Origin: CAZPEV01 sp964585635
Lineage (GTDB): Bacteria > Zixibacteria > MSB-5A5 > GN15 > JAAZOE01
Assembly (NCBI GenBank): GCA_964585635.1
Contig: CAZPEV010000035.1
Coordinates: forward strand, 1 to 22,690
Reading direction: 5' to 3'
Length of the DNA: 22,690 bases
Numbering within the stretch: the stretch's first letter is position 1; every line of letters starts with the position of its first letter. The notes under the pieces are model-generated. The model saw nothing but the letters and a program-made list of their open reading frames with translations, was not told the origin of the DNA and did not search any database. Shown here one piece after another: positions 1 through 7,844 of this stretch. Both the position numbers and the translations under genes were made by a program.

Positions 1-2126
1 GGGGCCTCGACATACCCTATGCCTACAGCGACATCGATCGAGGAATGGCGCTCGGCCCAGATTCGCTATCCCTCGAAAACAACCTCTATCTCTACGCTAT
101 TAATCGAGATAGCTCCTCCATATCCATTTTCCGGGTGACCCCGTCCGGTGAGGTCGATACGTTAGCCCGGGTGTTCTGCAAAAATGTCATATGGACCATG
201 GCCTCCCGACCAAGCTTTATGCCGTTGACCGCCGATACCGTTCTCATGTGCTGGTTGGCCTTTAAGCATGTCGACGACCCATACAGTTTTCGCTATCTCA
301 AGTTTTCCGGCACCGGCTCAACCGACACGATCAGTCCCACCGTGATCGACATGCCGCTCATCCCGGTGCGCAGCGCTCTTGCCATAACCGGGTCTCGCTA
401 TCAGGCCAACAGCGTCTATGTCGTGGGCAGCCATCACGAATATGGGCAGTACTCGCGACTAGTCAGGCTGAGATTTGATCTCACTTTTAATTATTACGAA
501 TACACAGAGTTATATGCGGAAGAACGCTCCTTTTCCAGTACCAGTAAATTGGCGTATGAACAGCACGATACGCAGGCGTTTTTCTATTATGTGAATGGCC
601 CGCGCGTGAACCTGTTGACCTTTTCCTCGGACGGGTCTTCTCCACCAGTGACCAGGACTTCCCTGCTATACCGTCCGCTGGCCTATACCAAGCCGACGTT
701 TCTGGCCGATGAACAGGGGATTTTGCTCTATCTGCAGAAGTCCGGCGCGGACGGCCCGATGCTGGAGGGATACCGCTTTGACTATGACCTCGTTCCTTCA
801 GCCGTCTCCCCGTTCCCGCTGATCCTCGATGACACCCGGCCGATGGCTCCCCGCCTGTATAACGTGGCCCGCCACCGCGCTTTGTATTGGTGCAGCTACC
901 ATGAGGAAGGTCATGACGACTTTGGCGCCTACCAGGGGAAAATCGCTTTCTTTGACGGCGACCAGCTTCCGACAATCGATTATGTTGACGTGATGCGGCT
1001 AAGTCAATGCGAGAAGTGCTATAGCCCGGTCATGGCCCAGACGGATTCTTTTGCGTACTTTATGCAACCAAGATCTGGCGGACTTAACATTTGGACCTTA
1101 TCGGTCTGGTCGGCACTCTACGGCATGAGGCTCTTGCCGACGCCCAGTATCGCCTACAGCCAAGGAGTGACTTCCACCGGCTTCGAGGCCTTGACCGCCC
1201 GAGGAGATACCGTCTTTACCTTTTATTCCTACGGAAACTGCAGTGATCCACATCCCGTGGTTTGCCAAAACTGGGAATATGCTTATTGGGGATTTGCCGC
1301 AGTCCGAGATTCCATTATTGCCGATAACTATCTTGAGGAGATATATGGTGGTGGTTACGGACCCTCTGTCGACGTGTGCTCGTCCCCCCTCGGTGGGGAT
1401 TATGTCCTTTCGTTCAAAAGCAACTTTATGCTCAAGACGCTCGATTACTCGACCAGGAAATTAAAGCCGGTGATTGACTTGGAAACTGCATCGGGCCACG
1501 ATTTCGAATACCCCATCTTTCATCCCTTTACGATCCGTCTGGTCGAAACCGCCGACGCCATCGCGGTCTTCTTCATCGACGAAGACAATTACTATCAATC
1601 AGGCAATTATGAAAATTGTCATGTGATGATTTTCGATAAACAGTGGAATTTCACGTACTACTCCAAACTCCCGCTCGCCGGCGTTGTGAAAGATATGGGC
1701 GATATCCGGTATTCTTCGGAGGCCGACAAGATATTTTATTCCTACTCAACCTACCTGCCCGATCAATATCTGTCGCCGAGGGTTGTTCTGCAGTCTATGT
1801 CGATAGAAAACATCACCGGTGCCGATGATCACCTCGCGACCCTGCCGCAGGCGTTCCAGGTGTGGCAGAATGCGCCCAACCCGTTTAATGCCTCCACCCG
1901 GATTGATTTTTATCTGCCGACCAGATCGCAGGTCACGCTGACCGTTTACAATCTTCTGGGCCAAAGTGTCAAGACGTTGTTGTCGTCGTCGCTCGAAAGC
2001 GGTCGGCACTCGGCTTATTGGGATGGAACCGACGGCGGCGGGTCAACGGTGGCTTCCGGCGTATATATCTTCCGCGTGAAAACGGACCATGCCGCCGACA
2101 CCCGCAAGATGATATTGTTGAAATAA
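1..2126 (+). CDS. Large secreted/surface protein with C-terminal type IX-like sorting domain (5' partial)
   Basis: The frame is open from base 3 to the stop at 2124-2126, with no start needed before the window edge. The first ATG, at 45, is probably internal because the reading frame upstream is equally protein-like. The body (about 600 visible residues) is rich in aromatic residues and short beta-strand-like stretches, suggesting a beta-propeller or beta-sandwich ectodomain; I recognise no catalytic motif in it. The last 90 or so residues (from about 1845) are a textbook Por-secretion/FlgD-like Ig domain: a QNAPNPFN motif, then a LTVYNLLGQ strand, a GxxxxxWDGTD turn, ASGVYIFRV and a terminal KMILLK. 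In known families this domain is read by the type IX machinery or anchors proteins at the surface. The signal peptide would lie off the left edge. Function of the body is unknown. Confidence 0.85.
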   Translation, partial: GLDIPYAYSDIDRGMALGPDSLSLENNLYLYAINRDSSSISIFRVTPSGEVDTLARVFCKNVIWTMASRPSFMPLTADTVLMCWLAFKHVDDPYSFRYLKFSGTGSTDTISPTVIDMPLIPVRSALAITGSRYQANSVYVVGSHHEYGQYSRLVRLRFDLTFNYYEYTELYAEERSFSSTSKLAYEQHDTQAFFYYVNGPRVNLLTFSSDGSSPPVTRTSLLYRPLAYTKPTFLADEQGILLYLQKSGADGPMLEGYRFDYDLVPSAVSPFPLILDDTRPMAPRLYNVARHRALYWCSYHEEGHDDFGAYQGKIAFFDGDQLPTIDYVDVMRLSQCEKCYSPVMAQTDSFAYFMQPRSGGLNIWTLSVWSALYGMRLLPTPSIAYSQGVTSTGFEALTARGDTVFTFYSYGNCSDPHPVVCQNWEYAYWGFAAVRDSIIADNYLEEIYGGGYGPSVDVCSSPLGGDYVLSFKSNFMLKTLDYSTRKLKPVIDLETASGHDFEYPIFHPFTIRLVETADAIAVFFIDEDNYYQSGNYENCHVMIFDKQWNFTYYSKLPLAGVVKDMGDIRYSSEADKIFYSYSTYLPDQYLSPRVVLQSMSIENITGADDHLATLPQAFQVWQNAPNPFNASTRIDFYLPTRSQVTLTVYNLLGQSVKTLLSSSLESGRHSAYWDGTDGGGSTVASGVYIFRVKTDHAADTRKMILLK

Positions 2127-2141
2127 TCCCGCTGGGCGGGA
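2127..2141 (+). terminator. Short GC hairpin just after the stop codon
   Basis: TCCCGC, a TGG loop and GCGGGA form a perfect 6-bp stem starting on the base after the stop codon at 2126. No T-run follows, so intrinsic termination is uncertain; it could only stabilise the 3' end. The spacer to 2273 lies between two convergent genes and shows nothing else I can name. Confidence 0.25.
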
Positions 2142-2273
2142 CCCGGACCGGACCCTGCCTTTGATTTACCGAAGTCTCGGATTGCCCATAGAAGAGGAGT
2201 CGGAGACCCAGCCCAAAAGTTGGATTTACAATACCCGCCGTGACCACGATAAACTATGGACCCGGCCTGCCGC

Positions 2274-3431
2274 CTATTGAAAAGACAAATGAATATTGAC
2301 TATCTCCGGGCGGTTGCCGGTGCGCACCGGCGGTCCCCAAGTGCCGGCGCCGGTGGAGACATAGACCTGTGTCGCGCCGATCCGTTTGTACCCGGTGGAA
2401 ACCTCATAGACGGCGTCGGTGATGAAATTAAGCGGCCACAGTTGGCCGTGATGGGTATGGCCCGAGAACTGAATATCGGCCCCGGCGGCGGCCGCCTGTT
2501 CGAGATGGAAGGGCTGATGATCGAGCAGAATTATCGGGTAGCGCCGGTCGACCGACGCCATCAAATTCTCCAGCGATTTGCGACCCCGACTGCTGAATCG
2601 GGCGGCCTCGCGGTCCTCCCGCCCGACCAGATAAAAGCTTTCGGCGATCATCACGACCGTGTCCCGGAGCATGGTCACACCATGATCATGCAGGTACGCG
2701 CAGGCGGCCTCGACCCCGCCGTAGTATTCGTGGTTGCCGGTGATGGCGAAAACCCCCAGCGGCGCCGTGATGCTGCGCATCGCCTCCCCCTGATTTTCCC
2801 TGACGACGGGCGCCAGATCCTCGTCCACGACGTCCCCGGCCAATAGTACCAAATCCGGTTTCAGCTCATTTATCTTCGCCACAATCCGGTCGAACCGGGC
2901 GCGGTTGACGGTGGTGCCAAGGTGGACGTCGCTGACCAGCACGATGTTGACCGTTTTCAAACGGCCGGCGGCCTTCGGCACGCTCAGATCGAGCATCCGA
3001 ACCCTGGGGTGGACGGCATTGAAATGCCCCGCCGCCAGCGTTACCATCACGATTCCGATCGCAACGCCAACGGCAATCAACTTTGCCTGACGGTAATGGT
3101 CGGCGATGACGGCGGGGGTAATCGGTAGCAGAATGCTAATCAACCGAACGATGTCCACCAGCAGCACGATCAAAAAGAAATAGAGCATGGCCGCCAACCA
3201 ATACGATCCGATCCAAACCAGGGCGTCGCTGACCAGCGACGGCCAGGCCCGTTCCAGAAATCGGCCGGCGATGTACGCCAGCGCCAGGGCCAGAAACAAC
3301 GGGAGATAATACGTTCGCATGGCCGATCCGGCCCCAAGCGCCTGCCAGCCGCGAATGAAAATGTAGAAGTTGATCAGCCCATAAATGGCCAGGATGACGG
3401 CAAAGAAAATTAGAAACTGCACGTTTTTCAT
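2274..3431 (-). CDS. Membrane-anchored metallophosphoesterase (YkuE/YaeI-like)
   Basis: 385 residues. The N-terminal 140 carry four hydrophobic segments (about 5-27, 42-58, 72-100, 118-136), followed by a calcineurin-like phosphoesterase domain. The metal-binding motifs are complete: DVH (D168, H170), GD (D200), GNHE (N233, H234), H305 in LLDHQP, and GHTHHGQ (H325, H327). The closing STGAGTWGPPVR stretch is typical of the YkuE/YaeI group. The family hydrolyses phosphomono- or diesters with two metal ions; some members act on lipid-linked nucleotides or cell-wall precursors, but the substrate here cannot be read. The ATG at 3431 directly follows a GGAG, with another GGAG about 10 bases further up. 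It is the last gene of the five-gene minus-strand operon, 48 bases after the inositol-phosphatase gene. Confidence 0.88.
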   Translation of the reverse strand: MKNVQFLIFFAVILAIYGLINFYIFIRGWQALGAGSAMRTYYLPLFLALALAYIAGRFLERAWPSLVSDALVWIGSYWLAAMLYFFLIVLLVDIVRLISILLPITPAVIADHYRQAKLIAVGVAIGIVMVTLAAGHFNAVHPRVRMLDLSVPKAAGRLKTVNIVLVSDVHLGTTVNRARFDRIVAKINELKPDLVLLAGDVVDEDLAPVVRENQGEAMRSITAPLGVFAITGNHEYYGGVEAACAYLHDHGVTMLRDTVVMIAESFYLVGREDREAARFSSRGRKSLENLMASVDRRYPIILLDHQPFHLEQAAAAGADIQFSGHTHHGQLWPLNFITDAVYEVSTGYKRIGATQVYVSTGAGTWGPPVRTGNRPEIVNIHLSFQ

Positions 3432-3479
3432 CTCCTGCAGGCTCCATCCTGCGGTTTGGTGGCGGCGAAGCAGTCGAGG

Positions 3480-4271
3480 TCAGGTGCGGGCATGGCCGGT
3501 CAACACCCGTTGCATCTGAAGGTGGATTCCGCCGTTGGAGGCCAGAATCTTGCCATCGTAAATGGAAAACGGTCGGCCGCGAAAATCGGTGGCATATCCG
3601 CCCGCTTCCCGGACCAGCACCAACCCGGCCGCCATATCCCAAGGATGTAATTTCAACTCCCAGAAACCATCGAATCGGCCGCAGGCCAGATAGCATAGAT
3701 CGAGCGCCGCCGACCCGCCCCGCCGGATGCCGCGCGCCCGTTTGGACATACGGGCGAAATTATCCAGATTGTCGATCCGGCTTTCGGCAATATCATAGGG
3801 GAAGCCGGTCGCCAGAAGCGAGCGGGAGAGCATCGTCTCCGAAGAAACCTGAATCCGTTTGCGGTTCAGAAAGGCGCCCCGCCCGGCGGCGGCGTAGAAC
3901 AGCTCCTCACGAATCGGATCATAAACCGCCCCCAGCGCCATTTCACCCTCGACCTCCAGCCCGATCGAGACGCAGAAGGCGGGATAGCCATGGGCATAAT
4001 TGGTGGTGCCGTCGAGCGGGTCAATAATCCAGCGATACGCCGAGCCGCGCCTGGTTTCGCCCCCCTCTTCGGCCAATATCGCGTGATCGTGAAAGACACG
4101 GGCGATCCGTCCGGTGATGAACCGTTCCGACCGCAGGTCAATCTCGGTGACCAGATCGACCCGGCCCTTAAAGGTAACGGTCCGCTTTCGTTTCAGCCCG
4201 GCCCGGAGGATCCGGCCGGCCGCCGCGGCCGTCTCTTTGGCAAACCGCAATTCCTGCTCAAGCCTTGGCAT
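3480..4271 (-). CDS. Inositol monophosphatase family protein (SuhB-like)
   Basis: 263 residues, the usual size of the SuhB/IMPase family (about 260-270). All metal-site motifs are visible: EE at 68-69, the DPLDGTTNY box at 84-92, and WD at 211-212 followed by GLVLVREAGG. The family removes phosphate from myo-inositol-1-phosphate or related substrates such as fructose-1,6-bisphosphate, histidinol phosphate or PAP, in a Mg-dependent cytoplasmic reaction; SuhB also joins transcription antitermination complexes in some bacteria. Exact substrate is not decidable. The ATG at 4271 lies inside the end of the ABC transporter gene, giving a 14-base overlap (4258-4271), so translation is probably coupled. 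There is no signal peptide or membrane segment. Confidence 0.9.
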   Translation of the reverse strand: MPRLEQELRFAKETAAAAGRILRAGLKRKRTVTFKGRVDLVTEIDLRSERFITGRIARVFHDHAILAEEGGETRRGSAYRWIIDPLDGTTNYAHGYPAFCVSIGLEVEGEMALGAVYDPIREELFYAAAGRGAFLNRKRIQVSSETMLSRSLLATGFPYDIAESRIDNLDNFARMSKRARGIRRGGSAALDLCYLACGRFDGFWELKLHPWDMAAGLVLVREAGGYATDFRGRPFSIYDGKILASNGGIHLQMQRVLTGHART

Positions 4272-6063
4272 GCGTCGTCGCTCCGTTGGCGAAGTTGAAC
4301 TGTGTCTGATACAGTGTGTAATAAATGCCCTTGGCGGCCAAAAGCTCCTGATGGGTGCCGCTCTCCCGCAGTGTCCCCTTGTGCATGACCAGAATGCGAT
4401 CGGCCTTTTCGATGGTCGACAGGCGATGGGCGATGATGATCGACGTCCGCCCCTGCATCAGCTTTTCCAGAGCCGTCTGGATCAGCGCCTCGGTCTCGGC
4501 GTCAACCGAGCTGGTGGCCTCATCCAAAATCAATATCCTCGGATCATACGCCAGCGCCCTGGCGAATGACAGCAATTGTTTCTGGCCGGTGGAAAGGGTC
4601 GCACCCCGCTCCTGAACCTCGGTTTGATAAGCCTTCTGCTGCCGTTCGATAAAGTCGGCCATGCCGACCTGACGCGCCGCGAGGCGGATCTTTTCGGCCG
4701 GTATGGAGGGGTTGTTAAGATTGATGTTGCCGGAGAAGTCGCCGGAGAAGATGAACACCTCCTGCAGGACCAACGCCATGTGCGACCGGATATATTCCGG
4801 CGCCATCTCCCTGATCGAGACGCCGTCGATCCGGATGTCCCCCTTTTGGAAATCATAGAAGCGCAAGAGCAGCGAGGCCAACGAGGTCTTGCCGGCGCCG
4901 GTGGCCCCGACCACGGCGACTTTCTCGCCCGGCTTGACGGTGAAGCTGACCTCGCGCAGGACATACTCCGGCTCGTTATAGGCGAAGGATACGTTGTCAA
5001 AGACGATCTCCCCCTTAAAATCGGCGATCTGCCGGGGCCGTTCGGGGATGGCAATCTGCGGCGGTTGATCCAGCAGTTTGAAAATCCGTTCGGAGGAGGC
5101 CATCGATGACTGCAGGATGTTATATTTGTCCGACAGGTCGCGCAAGGGGCGGAAGAATCGCTCCACCAGCTGAATGAACGCCACCAGCTCGCCGAAGGTC
5201 AACAGGTTCAGGCCGATCCGCAGACCGCCGTAATAGATCAGAAGGGCCGTGGCGACCGTTTCGATCAGTTCCACCGCCGGGAAAAAGACGGCGTAGATGT
5301 AGATGGAGCGGAAGTTGGCTTCTCGCAGTTTGGTGTTGCTGCCGTCGAAGCGGCTGTAGGTCCGCTTTTCCTGGTTGAACAGTTGCACCACCGACATGCC
5401 GGTGATATGCTCCTGCAGAAAGGAATTGATCCGGGCCAGCCAGAGCCGGACGTCCCGGTACGACTCGCGCACCCGGCGCCGGAAGATCGCCGTCGCCAGC
5501 ACCAGAAAGGGCAGGACGGCGAAGGTAATGAGGGCCAATTCCCAGCTATAATAGAGCATGGCGACGATGATTCCCACCAGCGCCAGGATGTCGCCGAAGA
5601 CGGCCACGACGCCGGAGGAAAAAAGCTCATCGAGGACGTTGACGTCGTTGGTGACCCGCGTCACCAGCCGCCCGACCGGGTTCTTGTCGAAGAAAGCCAG
5701 ATGCATCCGCTGCAGGTGCCTGAAAACCTGCATGCGGATATCGTACTGGACCTTCTGGCCGATCACCTGCATGGTGTAAAACTGCAGATAGCCCAGGACA
5801 AAGGCGGTAACGATGACGCCAAAATAGAGCAGCGCCATGCGCGCCAGACCGGCGTTGTCGCCCAGGGCGATGTAACGATCGATGGCGATCTGAACCAGCA
5901 CCGGCCCGGACAACCCCAGCACCGTGACCACCAGCAAAAGCAGGATCGACCAGATGACCCGCGAACGGTACGGCCGCAGATAGGTCAACAGGCGGCGCAT
6001 CAGCTGGGCGTCGTACGCCTGGCCGAGGATTTCCTCTTCGTGATATGGCGCCGATGTGGTCAT
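4258..6063 (-). CDS. ABC exporter half-transporter, MdlB-like subunit of a heterodimer
   Basis: 601 residues: an N-terminal six-helix exporter domain (about 30-330), then an ATPase domain. Walker A is GATGAGKT (386-393), Q-loop Q434, Walker B LILDE with catalytic E515, and H-loop H546. The signature is LSTGQ (490-494) rather than LSGGQ, a deviation usual in the MdlB/BmrD-type partner. The open frame runs up to 6201, but that extension would overlap the upstream gene by over 130 bases and reads as low-complexity shadow. The ATG at 6063, two bases after the upstream stop, gives the normal length and an MTTSAPYHEEE start. With the preceding gene it forms a heterodimeric exporter of lipids, drugs or peptides; substrate unknown. 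An alternative is a homodimeric MsbA-like flippase, less likely given the paired genes. Confidence 0.92.
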   Translation of the reverse strand: MTTSAPYHEEEILGQAYDAQLMRRLLTYLRPYRSRVIWSILLLLVVTVLGLSGPVLVQIAIDRYIALGDNAGLARMALLYFGVIVTAFVLGYLQFYTMQVIGQKVQYDIRMQVFRHLQRMHLAFFDKNPVGRLVTRVTNDVNVLDELFSSGVVAVFGDILALVGIIVAMLYYSWELALITFAVLPFLVLATAIFRRRVRESYRDVRLWLARINSFLQEHITGMSVVQLFNQEKRTYSRFDGSNTKLREANFRSIYIYAVFFPAVELIETVATALLIYYGGLRIGLNLLTFGELVAFIQLVERFFRPLRDLSDKYNILQSSMASSERIFKLLDQPPQIAIPERPRQIADFKGEIVFDNVSFAYNEPEYVLREVSFTVKPGEKVAVVGATGAGKTSLASLLLRFYDFQKGDIRIDGVSIREMAPEYIRSHMALVLQEVFIFSGDFSGNINLNNPSIPAEKIRLAARQVGMADFIERQQKAYQTEVQERGATLSTGQKQLLSFARALAYDPRILILDEATSSVDAETEALIQTALEKLMQGRTSIIIAHRLSTIEKADRILVMHKGTLRESGTHQELLAAKGIYYTLYQTQFNFANGATTHAKA

Positions 6064-6065
6064 GC

Positions 6066-7844
6066 TTACATTTTCGCCAGTTGTTCTTCCATTTGCTGCC
6101 GCCGATAGAGCGCGGCATAGGGGCCGCCCCGCGCCAGCAGCGCCTCGTGCCGGCCGCTTTCGACAATCCGGCCGTCGGCTAGGTAGATGATCGTGTGGCA
6201 TCCTTTAAGGCTGGCCACACGGTGGGAGATGACGATCGAGGTCCGTCCCGGCAAAACCGCTTCCAGGTTGGCGAATATCTTTTCCTCGGTCTCGGTATCG
6301 ACCGAGCTGGTGGCGTCGTCGAAGATGATGACGGCGGGCTGCTTCAGAATTGCCCGCGCCAGCGCCGTGCGCTGCTTCTGGCCGCCCGACAAGGTGATTC
6401 CCCGCTCGCCCAGGATGGTTTCATACCGGCCGGGGAACGACTCGACGTCATCATGCAACGCCGCCAGCGCCGCGGCCTCGATGATATTGTCGCGCACGAT
6501 CTGCTCGCCGCTGAAATTGATATTGGCCTCCAGAGTGTCGGAGAAAAGAAACGTCTCCTGCGGCACGAAGCCGATCCCCCGGCGAAGCTGCGGCAAGGGC
6601 CATAGATTGACATCGACATCGTCGACAAAAAGCATCCCCGCTGCGACCGGATAGAGCCGGGGGATAAGCGACACCAGGCTGGTTTTGCCCGAGCCGGTCG
6701 GACCGATAATCCCCACCCGGGTGCCCGGCTCAATGATCAGGTTGATATCGGCCAGCACCGGTATCGGCGTGTCGCCGCCGGAGGGAGCCGACGGATAGGC
6801 GAAGGTCAGACCGCGAAATTCGATCTTCCCTTTGACCTTGGCCGGGGATGTTTTCGACCGCCCGGGATCGACGATCCGCGGCTCAGTATTGAGAATCTTG
6901 TTGATCCGGTCCAGCGAGGCGGCCCCCCGCTGGTACAGCGATATCACCCAGCCCAGCGCCATCATCGGCCAGGTCATCCAGCCCATGTATCCAAAAAAGG
7001 CGACCAGGGTGCCGAGGGTGATCTCGCCGCCGGTGATCTGGCGCCCGCCGATAAACAGCGCCAGCAACGTCACGCCTCCGGCAATGGTCGACAGCAGGGG
7101 ATTGAAGAAGCCGACCAACCGCATCATGTCGAGGTTCATATCGGCGTACTTCCGCGAGGCCTCACCAAAACGGTCGATTTCGGCCTCCTCGCGACGATAG
7201 GCCTTTATCACGCGGACGCCGGCCAGGTTCTCCTGGACGCGGCTGGTCAGGAAGGAAAAGTGCGCCTGAATGGCCATAAAACGCTTGTGCACCAATCCGC
7301 CGAGGCGATTGACGATCAACGACAGGAGCGTCATCGGCACCAGCGTAAACAGGGTCAGCTTGGGGGACAGAGAGATCATGAATCCGACCGCCACTATGGT
7401 CGATACGACGGCGTTGAGGATGTGCATCACCCCCGGGCCGATCATCATCCGCACCGCCTCGATGTCGTTGGTGGCGTGGGCCATCAGGTCGCCGGTCTTG
7501 GTGGTATGGTAATAAGTCGGGTCAAGGTTGAGGAACTTGGTGAACAGCAGGCCGCGCAGGTCGTATTCGATCTTGCGCGAAGCCCAAATTATGGACCGCC
7601 GCATGGCAAAGCGGAAAACCCCCGCGATCACAGCCAGAATCACCATGTACAGGCACAGTTGCGCGATATATGATGACGGCTGCTTGGCCTTGACCCCCTC
7701 AAAGGCCAGCTTGATCAGATAGGGATTGATCAGAATCAGGGCGTTGGCGAAAAAGGTCGCCCAAGCGCCAAACCAGAAGTATCCGTGGTACTTTTTAAGG
7801 ATCGGGCGGAGGTGGCGATAGCGGCTGGTGATGTCAGTTGCCAT
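6066..7844 (-). CDS. ABC exporter half-transporter, MdlA-like subunit with degenerate Walker B
   Basis: 592 residues from the ATG at 7844; a TTG two codons earlier is an alternative. The transmembrane exporter domain covers about 15-310 and the ATPase domain 338-592. Walker A is GPTGSGKT (381-388), the signature is a canonical LSGGQ (485-489), and the H-loop histidine is H541. Walker B reads IIFDD, so aspartate (D510) stands where the catalytic glutamate should be. This Glu-to-Asp change is characteristic of the MdlA/BmrC/TM287-type subunit of heterodimeric exporters. The start overlaps the upstream gene's stop by 11 bases, and the next gene starts 2 bases after this one ends, so the two subunits should be made together. 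I see no strong Shine-Dalgarno, consistent with coupling. Confidence 0.92.
   Translation of the reverse strand: MATDITSRYRHLRPILKKYHGYFWFGAWATFFANALILINPYLIKLAFEGVKAKQPSSYIAQLCLYMVILAVIAGVFRFAMRRSIIWASRKIEYDLRGLLFTKFLNLDPTYYHTTKTGDLMAHATNDIEAVRMMIGPGVMHILNAVVSTIVAVGFMISLSPKLTLFTLVPMTLLSLIVNRLGGLVHKRFMAIQAHFSFLTSRVQENLAGVRVIKAYRREEAEIDRFGEASRKYADMNLDMMRLVGFFNPLLSTIAGGVTLLALFIGGRQITGGEITLGTLVAFFGYMGWMTWPMMALGWVISLYQRGAASLDRINKILNTEPRIVDPGRSKTSPAKVKGKIEFRGLTFAYPSAPSGGDTPIPVLADINLIIEPGTRVGIIGPTGSGKTSLVSLIPRLYPVAAGMLFVDDVDVNLWPLPQLRRGIGFVPQETFLFSDTLEANINFSGEQIVRDNIIEAAALAALHDDVESFPGRYETILGERGITLSGGQKQRTALARAILKQPAVIIFDDATSSVDTETEEKIFANLEAVLPGRTSIVISHRVASLKGCHTIIYLADGRIVESGRHEALLARGGPYAALYRRQQMEEQLAKM

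Noticed and set aside
2256..2846. 196-residue plus-strand open frame
   Set aside because: Antisense to the metallophosphoesterase motifs, which are complete on the minus strand.
5383..6108. 241-residue plus-strand open frame
   Set aside because: Antisense shadow of the MdlB-like transporter gene; no ribosome site or recognisable domain.
6064..6201. Longer N-terminus for the MdlB-like transporter
   Set aside because: The extension would lie wholly within the end of the preceding exporter gene and has no family similarity; ATG 6063, two bases after that gene's stop, fits the family.
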